A stretch of 29,034 nucleotides of DNA. Source: Nitrospinota bacterium. Lineage in GTDB: Bacteria; Nitrospinota; Nitrospinia; JACRGO01. Below are positions 1 through 8,113 of this stretch, in pieces. Position 1 is the first letter of the stretch; the number at the start of each line of letters is the position of its first letter. Under the pieces are notes generated by a model, which did not search any database, was not told where the DNA came from, and worked only from the letters and a program-made list of their open reading frames with translations. The stretch spans positions 1-29,034 of the forward strand of contig JACRGO010000003.1 of the NCBI GenBank assembly GCA_016212295.1. The letters run 5' to 3'. Position numbers and translations under genes: made by a program.

Positions 1-2
1 AC

Positions 3-101
3 AATTTTACAGATTTTGAGCCTGACCTTGTTCGAGAAAAGTCCATTATTTCAAATACTTACAAAAAGAGAATACAAAATACAGGACTGCTATATGCCTA
101 A
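3..101 (+). CDS. 3' end of an unknown protein (partial)
   Basis: An open frame enters from the left edge and ends at a TAA at 99-101. Its residues are mixed, polar and protein-like (…DFEPDLVREKSIIS…). Only 32 codons are visible, so no family can be named. A 14-codon frame starting at ATG 94 overlaps its end and stops at 138; it may be the start of a broken neighbour or chance. The next gene faces the opposite way, so this gene would converge with the DUF5618 gene. Confidence 0.35.
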   Translation, partial: NFTDFEPDLVREKSIISNTYKKRIQNTGLLYA

Positions 102-145
102 CCAATTGAATTTATTCGATAATTTAACCGGACAGTAGTGGGTTG

Positions 146-523
146 TTATACTATTTTTTTTATGAAGTTTTCGGCGGCCCTCATGGCGTCTTTGACCATG
201 GGCGCGTAAGTGACAAGGCCCCGGTAATAACCGGCTATATGCAAGTGCTCGTATAGGTTTTCAAATTCCTTCATCAGTTTTCCGTTGTGCGCGGAAAGAT
301 GTTTTTTGATGGCCTTCCTATACTCATCCACCGATTGGGGGAGTTCTTTTTTCCCAAAACCTCGATTGGCCAGGGCTTCATTTAAAGCCTCCAGCACCGC
401 GAGATATGCCGTGCCGAACGCTTCACGAACGGGTTTTTTGTCAGCGTAATAATTTTCTTCAATAGCAGCGGCTTTTAATAATTGCCTCGCGTTTTGAAGG
501 TATCGAAATGACTCTCTTTTCAT
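146..523 (-). CDS. DUF5618-like helical protein
   Basis: The 125-residue product is all alpha-helical in character: RYLQNARQLLK at the start, an AFGTAYLAVLEALNEAL helix near residues 35-50, a basic middle and a YEHLHIAGYY stretch near 90-100. This pattern matches the DUF5618 family, small HEPN-like proteins often found beside nucleotidyltransferase or nuclease genes. No catalytic motif is evident. It is transcribed toward the left edge and diverges from nfnA, with about 130 bp between them. The ATG at 523 is the only sensible start. Function is unknown; a role in a toxin-antitoxin or defence module is inference from the fold only. Confidence 0.65.
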   Translation of the reverse strand: MKRESFRYLQNARQLLKAAAIEENYYADKKPVREAFGTAYLAVLEALNEALANRGFGKKELPQSVDEYRKAIKKHLSAHNGKLMKEFENLYEHLHIAGYYRGLVTYAPMVKDAMRAAENFIKKIV

Positions 524-652
524 GTAACCTATTTTATATCACTTCGTGTTTCTCCACAATAGGGAATCAAATTATTTGAAATCCCCATGTAACATAATTT
601 AAAATTTATGTCCTTTTAAGAAAGCATTGACTATATTTTCGGAGACTTTAAA

Positions 653-1492
653 ATGCACAAAATCCTGAGAAAGACCCCTCTGTCCCCGGACGTGGTGCAA
701 TTCGAGGTGGAGGCGCCATTGATTTACAATTCCTGGAGGCCGGGGAACTTCATCATCTTCCGCATCCATGAGGAGGGGGAGCGCGTCCCCCTCACCATAG
801 CGGACTCGAACCCCGGGAACAAATCCATCACCATCATCGCGCAGGGTATCGGCAAGACCACCAAGCACCTGAACACACTCAACGAGGGGGACTATATCCA
901 GGACATAATAGGTCCCCTCGGAAACCCCACCCATATTGAAAAGTTCGGGACAGCCGTGGTCATGGGCGGAGGAGTCGGGACAGCCGAGGCTTATCCCATC
1001 GCCAAGGCGTTGAAGGAGGCCGGGAACAAGATGTACGCCATCATAGGCGCAAGGACCAAGGAGCTTGTGATCATGGAAAAGGAGCTTCAGGGGATCGGGG
1101 TGGACGTGCGCGTCTCAACCGACGACGGGAGCCACGGGCACAAGGGACTGGTCACTGAGGTTCTTCAACAGTTGATAGACGAAGGGGTTAAGGTGGATTT
1201 CGTGCTGGCAATAGGCCCACTCCCGATGATGCGGGCGGTTTCCGAATTGACCGGAAAACAAAACATCACGACAATGGTCAGCCTTAATTCCATCATGGTG
1301 GACGGCACTGGAATGTGCGGGGCGTGCAGGGTGACCGTTGACGGGAAAACAAAGTTCGTGTGCGTTGACGGGCCTGAATTCGACGGCCATAAAGTGGATT
1401 ATAAGGAACTGGGGCAACGGCAAAGGATTTATGTGGACCAGGAAAAGGAGTCCATGGAACGGTTTATTCATAAGGGGGGGCGGTGCCAGTAG
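653..1492 (+). CDS. nfnA: NfnA, ferredoxin:NADP oxidoreductase small subunit (FAD, 2Fe-2S)
   Basis: The 279-residue protein belongs to the NfnA/SudB family (also annotated sulfide dehydrogenase beta subunit). With NfnB it forms a cytoplasmic flavin-based electron-bifurcating complex coupling NADH, NADPH and ferredoxin. Visible parts: a ferredoxin-reductase-type FAD barrel at residues 1-95 with RVPLT as the flavin-binding motif; a nucleotide-binding domain at about 100-210 starting VVMGGGVGTAEAYP; and a C-terminal iron-sulfur site with C222, C225 and C237. In characterised NfnA the 2Fe-2S cluster is held by three Cys and one Asp, which agrees with only three Cys here. Length is normal. The partner nfnB starts 1.3 kb downstream, with an unrelated membrane gene in between that overlaps this stop codon. 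Start ATG 653 fits the usual N-terminus of the family (MHKILRKTPLSPDV). Confidence 0.9.
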   Translation: MHKILRKTPLSPDVVQFEVEAPLIYNSWRPGNFIIFRIHEEGERVPLTIADSNPGNKSITIIAQGIGKTTKHLNTLNEGDYIQDIIGPLGNPTHIEKFGTAVVMGGGVGTAEAYPIAKALKEAGNKMYAIIGARTKELVIMEKELQGIGVDVRVSTDDGSHGHKGLVTEVLQQLIDEGVKVDFVLAIGPLPMMRAVSELTGKQNITTMVSLNSIMVDGTGMCGACRVTVDGKTKFVCVDGPEFDGHKVDYKELGQRQRIYVDQEKESMERFIHKGGRCQ

Positions 1493-2748
1493 AATACCCT
1501 CAAATTTATTCCAATCGTATGGATAACTCAAAAAAAAATCTTGTTCGATACTATTTAGTCATGGTTTTTTTAATTGCTCTATCAATCAGAGTGATTATAG
1601 CCTTTAAAATTAATCAGTTGGGGTTGGAGGAGGGAGTAAGAAACTACGCCGATGATGCCCCTTCCTTCGACGATCTTGGTTGGCAAATCGCACAAGGGCT
1701 TCCCGTATCGGCCAACTGGTTTTCACCTGGCTACACATTATTTATCGCTTTGATATATAAAATATTTGGGCATAATGGCCTGCCTGTAATGTTGATACAA
1801 TCCTTTTTAGGCGCTTGCGTTCCCCTATTTGTTTTTGGGTTGGCCCGATTTTTATTTGGTTTGCCATCGGCAATAATAGCTTCAGTTCTAACAGCTTTAT
1901 CCAGACTAATGATCCCTTATTCCATAAATTATTTTTCCGAGTCCCCCACGATTTTTTTTCTTAGTTTATTCCTATTTCTAATGACCAAGTATCAAGCAGG
2001 CAAATGGTATATGTGGGGTGCCGCGTTATGTTTGGGATCAGCGTCTTTTTTCAGGATGCCGGTTGTTCTTTTTACTGTTTTCATCCTGATTTGGATGTTA
2101 ATTTTTTTCCAGAAAAAAATCCATGCGATTTTTGTTAATTGGTTATTTTTTTCTCTCCTGGTTTTTTTGCCCACCTCTTTTATCAGTTATTACAACTATA
2201 CTTTAAATAAAAATCTGGTAATAGGAACAAGCTATGGACAGGCTGTCCACGTATGGGGAAACTATGATGAATATAGCGTTAAATTGAACTCCATGGGTTT
2301 TAATCCATTTAGTAGCATAACTAACTCTTTTGGTATATTTTGGGGAAATCCCGGCACAATAATTACCTTATGGGCCACAAAAATAGCTTTTAATTTTAAA
2401 AGATTTTTTTTGGACAATAATTTTGGGGTAATTGACGCTTATTTTATCCCTCCAGGAGTGCTCAACACATATCAGGGATTATTTCAAATCAGTTGGATCA
2501 TTCCGATTTTTGGCTTATTAATGGGAATAAAAACATATTGGATGGATCAGTCGGGAAAAAAGCCTGAAATTGCCATTTTTACCCTAACGGTTTTATTGTT
2601 TTTCTACTATGCGTTCATACATAGCATATTTTTTTACTGTAGCAATCGTTTTAGAATGCCTGTGCATTTTATTGTTTTGATTTTGTCAGGGGCTGGTTTT
2701 TGGAAATTTTTTGAAAAAATTCAGCCAAAAAGTAATTCAACAATTTGA
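1483..2748 (+). CDS. GT-C/ArnT-like integral membrane glycosyltransferase
   Basis: The product is about 421 residues with a very hydrophobic, multi-spanning profile (roughly 10 or more membrane segments). An early lumenal loop carries acidic residues (YADDAPSFDDLGW, near residue 55-70). After this comes a WFSPGYTLFIALIYKIFG helix, then FSESPTIFFLSLFLF; this order is typical of GT-C enzymes of the PMT/ArnT/GT39 type, which use polyprenyl-linked sugars outside the membrane. Two starts are possible. GTG 1483 lies close behind the purine-rich run AAGGGGGGG and overlaps the nfnA stop by 10 bases; ATG 1519 lacks a ribosome site. I prefer GTG. The DNA is visibly AT-rich, with long T and A runs, unlike nfnA and nfnB on either side, which suggests a later insertion. 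Sugar and acceptor are unknown. Confidence 0.7.
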   Translation: MPVEYPQIYSNRMDNSKKNLVRYYLVMVFLIALSIRVIIAFKINQLGLEEGVRNYADDAPSFDDLGWQIAQGLPVSANWFSPGYTLFIALIYKIFGHNGLPVMLIQSFLGACVPLFVFGLARFLFGLPSAIIASVLTALSRLMIPYSINYFSESPTIFFLSLFLFLMTKYQAGKWYMWGAALCLGSASFFRMPVVLFTVFILIWMLIFFQKKIHAIFVNWLFFSLLVFLPTSFISYYNYTLNKNLVIGTSYGQAVHVWGNYDEYSVKLNSMGFNPFSSITNSFGIFWGNPGTIITLWATKIAFNFKRFFLDNNFGVIDAYFIPPGVLNTYQGLFQISWIIPIFGLLMGIKTYWMDQSGKKPEIAIFTLTVLLFFYYAFIHSIFFYCSNRFRMPVHFIVLILSGAGFWKFFEKIQPKSNSTI

Positions 2749-2788
2749 ATACGATCAATTAACTAACTATTTTTTATTAAGGCGATAA

Positions 2789-4222
<1,434 letters not shown>

Positions 4223-4542
4223 CGCTGGCAAGCCGCCTGCCTGCCGCGGACATGGAACCAAAAATAAAAATTCGCGCAGAGACGCAAAGTCCGGGAGACG
4301 TGGCCGGGAGAAAAAACAGCAATTCTCGGTGAATTGGCATGGGCTTGAGATTGCTTCGCTTCGCTCGCAATGACAAAAATGGTTTTCGTGATGTCATTGC
4401 GAGGCGCGCCTATCCAAAATCCGCAATCCCAAATCCAAAACTTCCCTTGCGTTCCTGGCGAACTTTGCGTGAAACAAAAATTTTTTTTAGATTCTCAGCC
4501 AGCAAGAATTTTATCGATAAGTTACTAACCCAAAATGAATTA
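4223..4542. repeat. Intergenic repeat-like DNA with a 10-bp perfect inverted repeat
   Basis: No gene is supported in this stretch. It contains CGCAATGACA at 4366-4375 and its exact complement TGTCATTGCG at 4392-4401, a hairpin with a 16-base loop but no T-tract. Fragments near 4270 and 4445-4475 (CTTGCGTTCCTGGCGAACTTTGCGTG) belong to the 'ctttgcg' dispersed phrase seen again near 7893, 13108 and 15015. It looks like decayed repeat material, not a promoter or RNA gene. Confidence 0.5.
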
Positions 4543-4570
4543 TTGACAATGCCATTATATGGGTTATATT
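4543..4570 (+). promoter_or_regulatory. Sigma-70 type promoter for the 4607 exported protein
   Basis: TTGACA at 4543-4548 and TATATT at 4565-4570 are separated by 16 bases. The predicted transcript would start near 4577, about 30 bases before ATG 4607, with a GGGAGA ribosome site in between. The -35 is a perfect match to consensus. Confidence 0.65.
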
Positions 4571-4606
4571 AATGTGCATGGGGGGGAATTCGTTGGGAGA
4601 ACGATA

Positions 4607-5044
4607 ATGAAATCCATAATAAAATTTATCTGCATCTTGGTTATCGTGCTTTTAATGTCACAAGCTAAAAACAGCTCGGCCGATTTTATCACCCTTGAGG
4701 GATACTGGCAAGGCGCCTTCCTGAGCACCAAGGGAAATATTACCTATGTTTTAAACATGTACCTCAGTTCAAAATTGAAAGGCACTTATAGCGAGGCAAC
4801 CGAGGAAGGGGGAAAGTTTGTCAACCTGGGCGAAGGCACGGTCACAGGCACAATAACAGGGAAAACTTTTAAATTTGTCCTGAAAGAGACGAGCCCCTGT
4901 AAGGCGACCCTTAAAGGAACGTTTACTGTTACAAAAACCGTCAAGGGCGCGGTTGTGCTTGGAAAGGAAATGAAGGGTTCTTATTCAGGTAACCCTTGCG
5001 GCAATCCTTTCACCGGAAAAGGCACTATCAAGCGGACTGGGTAA
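4607..5044 (+). CDS. Small exported beta-rich protein of unknown function
   Basis: Starting at ATG 4607, behind GGGAGA and inside a longer open frame, the product is 145 residues. It begins with a clear Sec signal peptide (MKSIIKFICILVIVLLMS…, cleavage near NSSA-DF). The mature part is rich in G, T and K alternations (EGYWQGAFLSTKG, GTVTGTITGKTFKF, GTFTVTKTVKGAVV), as in small beta-barrel or lipocalin-like periplasmic proteins. Two cysteines (PCKATL and NPCGNPF) could form a disulfide. It has its own promoter at 4543-4570. I do not recognise a named family. The next gene is also a small exported protein, so the region may encode secreted or envelope factors. Confidence 0.6.
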   Translation: MKSIIKFICILVIVLLMSQAKNSSADFITLEGYWQGAFLSTKGNITYVLNMYLSSKLKGTYSEATEEGGKFVNLGEGTVTGTITGKTFKFVLKETSPCKATLKGTFTVTKTVKGAVVLGKEMKGSYSGNPCGNPFTGKGTIKRTG

Positions 5045-5057
5045 AAAGCGGACATTA

Positions 5058-5172
5058 ACCAAAAGAAAAATATAAGCCTCACGACCCCCTTAAGATTTCT
5101 TCATAATTTTAAAATATTTTTTTGTTTAATCGAGATGAAATCTCGAAGTAATCGTGAAGCTAAAAAACTTCT
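5058..5172. repeat. Dispersed structured repeat, copy A
   Basis: This stretch shares long blocks with 13926-14035 (copy B), including the AACCAAAA…AAATAT…AGCCTC start, the TTTTAAAATA block and the AATCGTGAAGCT end. An inner perfect hairpin is TCGAGAT (5130-5136), loop GAA, ATCTCGA (5140-5146). An outer stem pairs CTTCATAATT (5099-5108) with AATCGTGAAG (5150-5159), imperfectly here and better in copy B. Conserved pairing between copies suggests selection on structure or a small mobile hairpin element. Confidence 0.6.
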
Positions 5173-5206
5173 TTCCTGTGTGCCTTGCTAAGAAAAAGGG
5201 GTAAAG

Positions 5207-5701
5207 ATGAGACGAATATATAAATCCTTCTTTTTTATTTTCCTGGCAATTTTTTCCACCGCCCCATCTACAGCCATGGGGAAGTCTCTTTTGGGGACCT
5301 ACGCCATCAAGGCCAACTATGTTTACGAAACAAAGCTGATAGACGGCCAAAACTGGCAGGTATTCAATTCCCTGCGGCAAGACGGTAATTTAACCGTGGC
5401 CTCAAAGTCAGTCACAGGCGATGAAAATTTATTTTATCTTATTGATAAAAACCTTCCGATTAAATTGAGTTTTCCAAAAGACCCGATCAAAAGCCAGAAG
5501 ACCTACGCGAATGGAGGGGCAGGAAAATATAAGACGGCGGATGAAAAGTGGACCATCAAAACCCAGGTATTGCTAAAAAACAAATCCGGGAAAAACTGGG
5601 CTTCCATCACTTATACCGGCACTGGCTGTTATACTTCCGGGGCTTATAATGGACAATGCCTCAATAAATTCACATGGGTAGGCAGCGGCTACCAAAAGTA
5701 G
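5207..5701 (+). CDS. Small exported protein of unknown function
   Basis: The 164-residue product starts at ATG 5207, preceded by the ribosome site AAGGGG. Residues 1-25 form a Sec signal peptide (MRRIYKSFFFIFLAIFSTAPSTAMG). The mature protein alternates polar and hydrophobic residues (GTYAIKANYVYETKLIDGQNWQV, NLTVASKSVTG), suggesting a beta-sandwich or barrel. Two cysteines lie near the C-terminus (GCYTSGAYNGQC), spaced for a disulfide. No named family is recognised. It lies directly behind dispersed repeat copy A, which may hold its promoter, though no good -35/-10 pair was found there. Composition matches the preceding exported gene. Confidence 0.6.
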   Translation: MRRIYKSFFFIFLAIFSTAPSTAMGKSLLGTYAIKANYVYETKLIDGQNWQVFNSLRQDGNLTVASKSVTGDENLFYLIDKNLPIKLSFPKDPIKSQKTYANGGAGKYKTADEKWTIKTQVLLKNKSGKNWASITYTGTGCYTSGAYNGQCLNKFTWVGSGYQK

Positions 5702-5715
5702 TTTGTAAAAATACT

Positions 5716-5744
5716 TTGACTTTTACCCGCCTTTTTGCTAAATT
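5716..5744 (+). promoter_or_regulatory. Sigma-70 type promoter for the NTF2-like gene
   Basis: TTGACT (5716-5721) and TAAATT (5739-5744) are spaced by exactly 17 bases, about 130 bases upstream of ATG 5879. No other gene starts between them, so the transcript would have a leader of roughly 125 bases. Confidence 0.5.
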
Positions 5745-5878
5745 GCAGTTCAAATCATTAAATGTATCCCCGTTTATTTTAAATTTTACTATAAGTTAAG
5801 GGGGTGATAGCGAAACCAACAGAGAAAATTTTCATGGGTTTTTGTTGTTTTCTTAAACTTTTAATTCAGGAGGCAAAA

Positions 5879-6406
5879 ATGGGGTTTAAATCAATAATCA
5901 CAAGCGCGCTCGCAATTGCCCTGTCCTTCGGCGTTAACGCCTATGCAGGGGAATTGGCATACACGGACATCCCAAGCAGTTCACCAGATGGAAAGGCAAT
6001 TCACGAATTGTTTGTCAAGGCGGAAAAGGCCGCGGCGGACGAGGACATTAAGGGTATTATATCCCTGTACTCCAAGAATTATCTAAACGCCGGCTATGCC
6101 ACGGCTGACATGAGGAATTCCTGGACCAAGATATTCGACATGTTCAATAAAATTAAAATGGATCATCATATTTACCAGATCCAGATATCCAGCGATGGAA
6201 ACAGGGCCAGAATGAAATGCGGCGGATTATTGTCGGGCATGGAAACCCACGGAGGGATGGGGCTTTTGGGCTCAGGCGCTGAGCCTATCGTTATAGACTC
6301 CTGGACGGCCGCCACCCATGAATTCATCAAGGAAGACGGCCAATGGAAGATTTACGGAAACCAGGTGAATTATGACGTTGGACAGGAACGGCATGTCCTT
6401 TTCTAA
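5879..6406 (+). CDS. Exported NTF2/SnoaL-fold protein
   Basis: I place the start at ATG 5879, seven bases behind a strong AGGAGG site; the frame is open further upstream but that part is not protein-like. The product is 175 residues. A Sec signal peptide (MGFKSIITSALAIALSFGVNAYA) is followed by the NTF2-like pattern: a helix IHELFVKAEKAAADEDIKGIISLYS, then strands, ending in a conserved ATHEFIKEDGQWKIYGNQ. This fold serves as a binding or enzymatic cone in SnoaL, DUF4440 and related families; no catalytic residue can be assigned here. It is terminated by the hairpin at 6434-6469. Confidence 0.65.
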   Translation: MGFKSIITSALAIALSFGVNAYAGELAYTDIPSSSPDGKAIHELFVKAEKAAADEDIKGIISLYSKNYLNAGYATADMRNSWTKIFDMFNKIKMDHHIYQIQISSDGNRARMKCGGLLSGMETHGGMGLLGSGAEPIVIDSWTAATHEFIKEDGQWKIYGNQVNYDVGQERHVLF

Positions 6407-6433
6407 GACGTTGTGATAAATCTTAAATTTTTC

Positions 6434-6469
6434 AAAAAAATCCCCGCCGCAAAGCGGGGATTTTTTTTT
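6434..6469. terminator. Rho-independent terminator, probably bidirectional
   Basis: AAAAAAATCCCCGC and GCGGGGATTTTTTTT form a long stem around a short CGCAAA loop, flanked by an A-tract on the left and a T-tract on the right. It can end the 5879 gene on the + strand and the 6541-7326 gene on the - strand, which converge here. Confidence 0.9.
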
Positions 6470-6508
6470 GTAAACAACCAAAATTACGAGGGATAAAGAT
6501 ACTATTTG

Positions 6509-6540
6509 CTCGCCACTCGCCACTCGCCACTCGTTACTTG
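6509..6540. repeat. Short heptad tandem repeat
   Basis: Three to four copies of a CGCCACT-like unit are followed by degenerate TTACTTG units. It sits directly beyond the stop of the FGE-fold gene. No function is visible. Confidence 0.4.
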
Positions 6541-7326
6541 TTACTTCAGTTTAGTTGCAGCGGCATTTTTCACGCATCGAAATCCGATGGCGTCGCGCTG
6601 GTCCCCTGGCGCGGCAAAATACCTGTTGGTGGCGCGCAGTTCAGCCGGCGCATTGTTCCATGATCCTCCGCGCAAGACGCGCGACCTGCCTATGAACGGG
6701 CCGTCAGGATTATTTTTCGGGCTTTTTTCATAGTAGCCGCTGCGCCAGTAATTCCTGTCATACCAGTCCGCCACCCATTCCCATACGTTGCCGCTCATAT
6801 CATGCAGACCCAGGGAATTAGCCGGAAAGCTCGCGACCGGCAGCGTTTTCTTCCTGAATTCCCCGGCGCTGGAATAGGATTCAGTGAAATATTTCCGCGC
6901 GTCGAAATTGGCCCCCGCCGGCGCTAAGACATCCCCTCCGGCGCCGAACCGGGCCTTTTTTCCCCCTTCCCTGGCGGCATACTCCCACTCCGCCTCGGTG
7001 GGAAGCCGTTTTCCCAGCGCAACGCAATAGGAGGCGGCTTCCCCCCAGGTGACGTTTTCCACTGGACAGTCCGCGCAGTCATGGAAGCGTGAGGGATTAA
7101 AACCCCTTACGGCCTGGAATTCCTTTTGCGTTACTTCCCTCTTGTCCATGAAAAAATCATTAACGCAGACCTCATGCGCCGGCCTTTCATCATCCTCTCC
7201 ATCCCCGAATTGGTCCCCCATCTGGAAACATCCCCCCTTGACATGCGCCATTGGCTCCTCGCCCCGGGCAGCGCCGGAAAAACCCAAAAAAACCGCGGCT
7301 GAAAAAATAAAAAGAAGTGTCTTCAC
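6541..7326 (-). CDS. Exported FGE/SUMF1-fold protein lacking the catalytic cysteine pair
   Basis: The start is taken as GTG at 7324-7326, because GGAGAAG sits four bases ahead and the protein then opens with a clean signal peptide (VKTLLFIFSAAVFLGFSGAARG). The product is 261 residues. It shows the formylglycine-generating-enzyme fold: the GCFQMGD opening, PVENVTWGEAASYC, LPTEAEWEYAAREGG, NSLGLHDMSGNVWEWVADWY, LRGGSWNN and GFRCV. In catalytic FGE, two cysteines follow the RGGS segment; here that segment is RGGSWNNAPAELRATNRYF, with none. Sulfatase activation is therefore unlikely; binding or scaffold roles are known for such family members. A CADC pair could be a disulfide. It shares a direction with the coiled-coil gene upstream at 7442-7795. 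Confidence 0.85.
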   Translation of the reverse strand: MKTLLFIFSAAVFLGFSGAARGEEPMAHVKGGCFQMGDQFGDGEDDERPAHEVCVNDFFMDKREVTQKEFQAVRGFNPSRFHDCADCPVENVTWGEAASYCVALGKRLPTEAEWEYAAREGGKKARFGAGGDVLAPAGANFDARKYFTESYSSAGEFRKKTLPVASFPANSLGLHDMSGNVWEWVADWYDRNYWRSGYYEKSPKNNPDGPFIGRSRVLRGGSWNNAPAELRATNRYFAAPGDQRDAIGFRCVKNAAATKLK

Positions 7327-7441
7327 GTCTTCTCCCTGCAGGAATTTCACCAAATGATAAGGAATCTGTTTTTCATTGTCAATCATTAACGGAGAGGCTA
7401 TTGCCGGGGTCTCGATAACATTGGAGAAAAAGGGGGCCATC

Positions 7442-7795
7442 CTACTTCAAAAGACCCTTTATAACCTCGGCCATCACTGGGTTCATAAGGGTAAGGGCTA
7501 TAATCATCAGGATAATCATAAAGTTGAGCTTCTGATTCAGGTTATCAATCCTCCTCTCAAGCTCGGTTTTCATGGCGGACATTTCTGCCTTTAAAACCAA
7601 CAAATCCGCTTTAGTGGCAAGCTCCTTTGTCAGCTCATCCTTAATCTCAAGTTTTTTCTGTAAAGCAATTCCCTCTGCTTTCTTTTCAATGGTCTCTAAT
7701 GAGGCGTCGATTATTTTTATTACCTCCTTTGCTTCATCACGACCAACCTTCTTTTCAAGGAGTTCGTATATCTCCAATGGTAACGTTGCTGCCAT
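7442..7795 (-). CDS. Coiled-coil protein with C-terminal membrane anchor
   Basis: The 117-residue product has a charged N-terminal helix, a coiled coil at about residues 20-90 (KKLEIKDELTKELATKADLLVLKAEMSAMKTELERRIDNLNQKL) with heptad spacing, and one C-terminal membrane segment (NFMIILMIIALTLMNPVMAEVI). This resembles DUF1640-like small anchored coiled-coil proteins common in environmental bacteria. GGGAG precedes the ATG. It is upstream of the FGE-fold gene on the same strand, with about 115 bp between them, so they may be co-transcribed. No function can be assigned. Confidence 0.65.
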   Translation of the reverse strand: MAATLPLEIYELLEKKVGRDEAKEVIKIIDASLETIEKKAEGIALQKKLEIKDELTKELATKADLLVLKAEMSAMKTELERRIDNLNQKLNFMIILMIIALTLMNPVMAEVIKGLLK

Positions 7796-7892
7796 TTTTA
7801 ATCTCCCAACCGCTTAAATGTTTCTTTTATCTCCATTCCCGCCGCCTCTCTTTAAAAAAAAATTCCTAACCCGGACAAGCCAGAACCAAAAT

Positions 7893-7980
7893 TAACCACA
7901 AAGAACGCAAAGAATCCACAAAGAGCACGGAGAAAAAACTTTGTGGTCTTTGCGCCTGCTTTGTGCGCTTTGTGGTGAAG
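7893..7980. repeat. Imperfect inverted repeat of the 'ctttgtggt' dispersed family
   Basis: The left arm (AACCACAAAGAACGCAAAG…CCACAAAG) is the approximate complement of the right arm (CTTTGTGGTCTTTGCGCC…CTTTGTGGT). Related single arms occur near 4450, 13115 and 15015. It fills part of the 318-bp gap between the coiled-coil gene and nxrA; the remainder of that gap holds only the nxrA promoter. Confidence 0.6.
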
Positions 7981-8075
7981 AAAATCTTGCCATTTTTTCA
8001 AGAATTTAATCCATAATTTACTAAAGAATACACCTTCTCCTCAAAAGGCGCAAGCCCCGATTTTTTAAAAAGTTG

Positions 8076-8104
8076 TTGACGCGAAATACAAAATCTGGTA
8101 TTTT
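8076..8104 (+). promoter_or_regulatory. Promoter of nxrA with almost no leader
   Basis: TTGACG (8076-8081) and TATTTT (8099-8104) have a 17-base spacer. A start site about seven bases beyond the -10 would fall near 8111, only a few bases before ATG 8114. No Shine-Dalgarno sequence is present between, so the mRNA may be leaderless or nearly so. Confidence 0.6.
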
Positions 8105-8113
8105 CATCACGCC

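Noticed and set aside
634-657. TTGACT-N16-TAAAAT promoter-like pair before nfnA
   Set aside because: The -10 would overlap the start codon ATG 653, so transcription would begin inside the gene; the N-terminus fits the family and no later start is plausible.
6509-6540. Tandem heptads as a CRISPR remnant
   Set aside because: Units are seven bases with no spacers; no array or cas gene occurs in the window.
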